Below are positions 60,831 to 64,000 of a stretch of 64,000 nucleotides of DNA, piece by piece. Within the stretch, counting starts at the first letter, position 1. The number at the start of each line of letters is the position of its first letter. The position numbers and the translations under genes are program-made. The DNA is taken from positions 1 through 64,000 of the forward strand of contig JBMNHK010000008.1 in NCBI GenBank assembly GCA_050950345.1, read 5' to 3'. This DNA is from Pelotomaculum_C sp050950345. GTDB taxonomy: Bacteria; Bacillota; Desulfotomaculia; Desulfotomaculales; Pelotomaculaceae. The notes under the pieces are model-generated. The model saw nothing but the letters and a program-made list of their open reading frames with translations, ran no database searches and was not told the DNA's origin.

Positions 60831-61418
60831 ATGAGCGAAGCATATTCCGGCCTGCGCCAGCCACTTGAAACTGTCTGCATCGAGGTACCCAAAGTGTATG
60901 ACTTCTGTTTTGAAACAGACCGGCGTGAAAATATCTGTACTCCCCTGGTAGATTTCTATCCGTCAGAAGGCGCAAGCGTCAAATGCAAGATCGTATCCAC
61001 CAGTTGCAGCGAAGTAGACCGTAGCGAGCCTGATGATTCAGGCCGGGCCAACGTTACTTTTGCGGTAACGGTCAATTATAAGCTCAAAGTCCTCAATGCA
61101 ATGGGGCAGGTTGAGCGCCGCTTTGATGATCTGAGCTTCAGCTTTACCAAAACAATCGTACTCTGCGCACCGGAAGGCACCTTCACCAACTGTGAAATTG
61201 TCAACTCCGCCTGCTTCTGTATGATTCTTGGTGAACAAATCTGCTGCACCTTCGATCTCTGCCTTGTAGTCCAGTCTCTGGCTATTGTAAAATTACTCGT
61301 TCCGAGCTTTGGTTTCTGCACCCCTGCCGTGTGTGAACAAGTATCACCCGAACCTCCCTTTGTTTGCCCTCCGACGTTATTCCCGCCCCAGTGCACACCA
61401 ATTACAGGTTCCAGATAA
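60831..61418 (+). CDS. Cys-rich protein, possible spore coat or exosporium component
   Basis: 195 residues with about 19 Cys and no signal peptide. ETVCIEVPKVYDFCFE opens the chain. A central domain (VTVNYKLKVLNAMGQVERRF, FSFTKTIVLCAP) recalls the SPOCS/DUF3794 type found in clostridial spore morphogenetic proteins. The rest is Cys- and Pro-rich (SACFCMILGEQICCTFDLCL, PPFVCPPTLFPPQC). Dense Cys in a cytoplasmic protein of a spore-former suggests disulfide cross-linking in the coat. It has AGGAGG 7 nt upstream. No sigma-E or sigma-K promoter was securely identified. Confidence 0.72.
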   Translation: MSEAYSGLRQPLETVCIEVPKVYDFCFETDRRENICTPLVDFYPSEGASVKCKIVSTSCSEVDRSEPDDSGRANVTFAVTVNYKLKVLNAMGQVERRFDDLSFSFTKTIVLCAPEGTFTNCEIVNSACFCMILGEQICCTFDLCLVVQSLAIVKLLVPSFGFCTPAVCEQVSPEPPFVCPPTLFPPQCTPITGSR

Positions 61419-61429
61419 CCGAGCAGTGA

Positions 61430-61455
61430 AGAGTGGTTCGCCACTCTTTTTTTTT
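61430..61455 (+). terminator. Terminator of the Cys-rich gene
   Basis: AGAGTGG, UUCG-type loop TTCG, CCACTCT followed by eight T. Textbook intrinsic terminator. Confidence 0.95.
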
Positions 61456-61617
61456 CTCATTAATTCATTATTACTCAGGAGTTGACAAAGACAATGTGAG
61501 GCAAAATTTAATCCCTAAAGAACGGTATAATAAGGTATAATAGCATTGCATAAGGAAAACTGATATACAAAAACCGGCATACAGTTGAACATCTAATTTT
61601 TGAAAGGGTGTTTTATT

Positions 61618-62736
61618 ATGACACTGGCTTTTGAACAAGGACCAATCAGGCCGCCCAGTGAGGCTAATAGCCTGTTAATACGCGTAACCCGTAACTGCCC
61701 CTGGAACAAATGCGCTTTTTGCAATGCTTATAAGGGTACAAAGTTTTCTCTGCGTTCAGTTGAAGATATTAAAGAAGATATCGATAAGATAGCGGCCATG
61801 AGCCAGATGCTCAAACAAGCTTTCTTGACTAACGGCAAGTTGCCTGCCCAGCTATACCATAGCGGTGAGTATCAGCTTTATCAGGTTGCCAGCTGGCTGG
61901 CCGGTGGCGGCAAAACAGTGTTTTTACAGGACGGCAATTCCTTGCTGCTGAAAACTGCCGATCTCCTGGAAGTACTGAATTATTTAAAAGAAAAGCTGCC
62001 TACCGTTGAACGGGTCACCAGCTACGCCCGCTCCGACAGCCTGGCCAGAAAAAGTGTGGAGGAATTGGTGCAATTAAAAGAAGCCGGTCTTTCACGTCTC
62101 CACGTAGGGCTGGAATCAGGCAGCGATGAAGTGCTGAAATTCATGAACAAAGGTGTCACTGCCCAGCAGCATATTGAGGCCGGCCAGCGGGTCAAAGCGT
62201 CAGGGATTTCCCTTTCCGAATATGTATTACTGGGTCTGGGTGGCCGTAGATGGGCTTATGAACATCCCTTTGAGACAGCCAGAGTGCTGAATGCCATTAA
62301 TCCGGATTATATACGCGTGCGCACCCTGGCCATTGTTGAGAACACCCCCCTATACACCATGTGGCAGCAGGGTGAATTTGAGGAACAGCCTGATGACAAG
62401 CAAGTAGAAGAAGAAAAGGTCTTAATCGAAAATCTTGATGGGATTGACAGCACCCTTGTCAGCGATCATTCCATGAACTTGCTGGCTGAAATTAATGGTA
62501 AATTTCCTGAAGATAAGCCGGCTATGCTCCAGATCATCGACCGTTTTTTAAACCTCCCCCAGACGGAAAAAGAAAACTTTATTCTTGGTAGAAGGTGGGG
62601 CCTTTACTTCAGACTTGATGATCTTAAAGATCGGGCAAGATATACCCAGGTGCAAAAAACCTTAGAAAAACTAAAAGCAGAAGGAACTCTGGAAGCAGCT
62701 CTCGCCAACCTTAAATACCAGATGGTAAGGGTATAA
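61618..62736 (+). CDS. Radical SAM protein with C-x4-C-x2-C cluster motif
   Basis: 372 residues from ATG 61618. LLIRVTRNCPWNKCAFCNAY gives the cluster motif C-x4-C-x2-C, one residue longer than the usual C-x3-C-x2-C but typical of a COG1032-like branch. SRLHVGLESGSDEVLKFMNK and LSEYVLLGLGGRRWAYEH are barrel strands that bind SAM. No B12-binding or MTTase TRAM domain is attached. The substrate is unknown. It is followed after 71 bp by a monooxygenase-like gene and may form an operon. Confidence 0.87.
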   Translation: MTLAFEQGPIRPPSEANSLLIRVTRNCPWNKCAFCNAYKGTKFSLRSVEDIKEDIDKIAAMSQMLKQAFLTNGKLPAQLYHSGEYQLYQVASWLAGGGKTVFLQDGNSLLLKTADLLEVLNYLKEKLPTVERVTSYARSDSLARKSVEELVQLKEAGLSRLHVGLESGSDEVLKFMNKGVTAQQHIEAGQRVKASGISLSEYVLLGLGGRRWAYEHPFETARVLNAINPDYIRVRTLAIVENTPLYTMWQQGEFEEQPDDKQVEEEKVLIENLDGIDSTLVSDHSMNLLAEINGKFPEDKPAMLQIIDRFLNLPQTEKENFILGRRWGLYFRLDDLKDRARYTQVQKTLEKLKAEGTLEAALANLKYQMVRV

Positions 62737-62807
62737 TGCAAATATTTATTTTGTAATTAAATTTTCCATATGGTAAAATAAACAAAAAATTTTAGGGGGA
62801 ACACATA

Positions 62808-63098
62808 GTGGTTACTTTAACTGCCAGAATTAAGGCTAAGCCGGGCAAAGAGGCTGCATTGGTTGAAGAATGTGTGAAACTGGCCAAATTAGTGCGGGAA
62901 AATGAACAAGGATGCCTGATGTATATACCCCATGTTTCCCAGGATGACCCTGGAGAAGTAGTTTTTTTTGAGAAATATGTTGACGAGGCTGCCTTTGAAT
63001 TACACGGTAAAACACCGTATTTTACTGCTTTTGCAGCAGCACTGGATGAGCTGATGAGTGGAGATTTGGAGATTCAATTCCTGAGAGAACTGATATAG
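62808..63098 (+). CDS. Antibiotic biosynthesis monooxygenase-domain protein (YgiN-like)
   Basis: 96 residues from GTG 62808, 8 nt behind AGGGGGA. The ABM ferredoxin-like fold is shown by MVTLTARIKAKPGKEAALVE, ENEQGCLMYIPHVSQDDPGE and VVFFEKYVDEAAFELHGKTP. Members oxidise quinols or act as haem-degrading or structural proteins; catalytic residues are not conserved enough to say which. It is followed by ybaK after 3 bp, so the two are probably co-translated. Confidence 0.9.
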   Translation: MVTLTARIKAKPGKEAALVEECVKLAKLVRENEQGCLMYIPHVSQDDPGEVVFFEKYVDEAAFELHGKTPYFTAFAAALDELMSGDLEIQFLRELI

Positions 63099-63101
63099 AC
63101 C

Positions 63102-63587
63102 ATGGTTAGGGATAAGCTTCCTGTTACACCTGCTGTACGCTTTTTGAATAAGGAAAAGGTGGCCTACACAGGTCACCTTTATGATTACGAGGAGCATGGC
63201 GGGACAACTGCTTCAGCCCGCCAGTTCGGGATCAATGAACATATCGTCATCAAAACCCTCGTCATGGAAGATGAAAAAAAGAACCCCCTGCTCATCTTGA
63301 TGCATGGGGATATGAAGGTATCCACAAAAAAATTAGCCCGCCACCTGGGAGTTAAAGCAATTACCCCCTGCACACCGGAAATAGCCACCAGGCACACCGG
63401 CTACCTGGTCGGTGGCACTTCCCCTTTCGGCACTAAAAGAAAGTTGCCTGTATACCTTGAAGAGACCATTGTTGACTTGCCGCAAATTTATATCAACGGC
63501 GGGAAACGGGGTTTTCTCGTCATTATGGAACCCAGGGAATTGCTGAGGCTGTTAAATCCCGTACTGGTTAAAGTCGGTATTAATTAG
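63102..63587 (+). CDS. ybaK: Cys-tRNA(Pro)/Cys-tRNA(Cys) deacylase YbaK
   Basis: 161 residues. YbaK/EbsC fold: TPAVRFLNKEKVAYTGHLYD, IVIKTLVMEDEK, ILMHGDMKVSTKKLARHLG (catalytic Lys region), and HTGYLVGGTSPFGTKRKLPV. It hydrolyses Cys mischarged on tRNA(Pro). No strong ribosome site is visible before the ATG, so coupling with the preceding gene is likely. Complete. Confidence 0.94.
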   Translation: MVRDKLPVTPAVRFLNKEKVAYTGHLYDYEEHGGTTASARQFGINEHIVIKTLVMEDEKKNPLLILMHGDMKVSTKKLARHLGVKAITPCTPEIATRHTGYLVGGTSPFGTKRKLPVYLEETIVDLPQIYINGGKRGFLVIMEPRELLRLLNPVLVKVGIN

Positions 63588-63751
63588 ACTCCAGCTCTTA
63601 ACCAGGTCAATACTATTGCTCACCCGTGCAGAAAAAAAAGCGGCGGGCCATTCTTTGCCGGAATAAAGGAATGGACTCCATTCCCATTACCGCCTCCTCT
63701 CCTATGCGTCAGAACCCTTGAGCAGCGGGCACTTGCACCGGAAACAAGTCG

Positions 63752-63875
63752 TTAATGCGGGGCGAATAGCCGGTTAGTCTCTTTGGACCGGCTTGCCCTA
63801 TTAATTTCCTTTTTCTTTTCTTCTGCTTGCGGCATTGCGCTCCCGCAGCTTACACAAAACTTGACGCTTTTAGCC
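63752..63875 (-). pseudogene. Zinc-ribbon remnant of a second envelope-type cluster
   Basis: A frame without start reads AKSVKFCVSCGSAMPQAEEK, then KKEINRASRSKETNRLFAPH and a stop at 63752. The segment KSVKFCVSCGSAMPQ parallels KSVRFCTYCGNPLAQ of the protein at 2524-3237. Only half a ribbon remains. It follows the lemA remnant by a few bases in the same order and strand as in the intact block. The gap 63588-63751 holds no gene. Confidence 0.6.
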
Positions 63876-63878
63876 CCT

Positions 63879-64000
63879 TTAAAAATTAACGTTTACATTC
63901 TGCCTGGCTTCAACTTCTCCCTGGAGACTGAAATAATCAACCATCTGAAATCCCAGCATGCCGGCAATCCTTACATAAACATGGAAAAACCCTCTATTTC
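63879..64000 (-). pseudogene. Fused remnants of the small gene and of lemA
   Basis: 63971-64000 ends a frame EIEGFSMFM-stop, matching EIVGFTMFM-stop of the small gene at 5990-6094. Directly after it, 63879-63970 reads IAGMLGFQMVDYFSLQGEVE and ARQNVNVNF-stop, the C-terminus of LemA (compare VAGMLGFAMVDYFNLQGEPN and ARQAVKVEF). About 150 lemA codons between them have been lost. This is a deletion-scarred paralogue; the rest lies beyond the window. Confidence 0.75.

Overview
The window looks like chromosome of a spore-forming, anaerobic, Gram-positive bacterium of the class Clostridia. A Desulfotomaculum/Pelotomaculum-like Peptococcales lineage is my best guess, from gene content and style only. 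Supporting signs are a tig-clpP pair, frequent TTG/GTG starts behind strong AGGAGG sites, S-layer-homology (SLH) exoproteins, a Spo0E-like phosphatase, a serine/cysteine synthesis pair, a PF04060-type Fe-S protein, LarE and IlvD. There is no rRNA, plasmid origin or integrase, so no phylogenetic marker settles the placement.

Layout. 1-2.4 kb: clpP (cut by the window edge), tig and a His-Gln-Lys tRNA cluster. 2.5-16.6 kb: a minus-strand gene block for a cell-envelope system that I do not recognise as a named system. Its centre is a secreted protein of about 2171 residues with 91 uninterrupted five-residue repeats of the form [FY]-[DN]-x-x-G. Around it lie zinc-ribbon proteins, LemA, a DUF2207 membrane protein, a Yip1-like protein and several small membrane proteins. 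A decayed copy of part of this block sits at the far right end (63.75-64 kb). 16.7-21.4 kb: a decay zone with a multiply frameshifted gene, tRNA-Leu, an internally deleted IS1634-type element, an SLH-anchored VanX-like dipeptidase and a broken MFS transporter. 21.6-25.8 kb: an SLH-anchored M13 peptidase, RtcB and Spo0E. 26-27.6 kb: an IS3-family element.

27.6-38.8 kb: a complete type I-E CRISPR-Cas locus (cas3, cas8e, cse2, cas7e, cas5e, cas6e, cas1, cas2 fused to a DnaQ exonuclease). Its array follows cas2 and has 15 perfect 28-bp repeats. One interval between repeats is 927 bp instead of about 33 bp. It holds the 3' end of a phage-tail-like gene and a complete convergent gene with its own promoter. 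I consider this oversized 'spacer' the most unusual object in the window.

38.8-64 kb is mostly metabolic and stress genes: FetAB iron export, an FRG-domain protein, a HIT hydrolase, CysE and CysK, and an unusual ABC-ATPase/GTPase/Fe-S three-gene operon. Further genes are radical SAM proteins, UspA, TerC, PatB, a two-subunit CoA-transferase, LarE, an IscR-like Rrf2 regulator, IlvD, a flavodoxin-type reductase, AguA/AguB (agmatine to putrescine), a Cys-rich possible spore protein and YbaK. Similar hairpins act as terminators at several distant points here and look like a small dispersed repeat family.

Start codons were chosen by Shine-Dalgarno spacing, so several genes start downstream of the longest possible reading frame; each case is noted. 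All functional names rest on motif recognition by eye. No database search was run.
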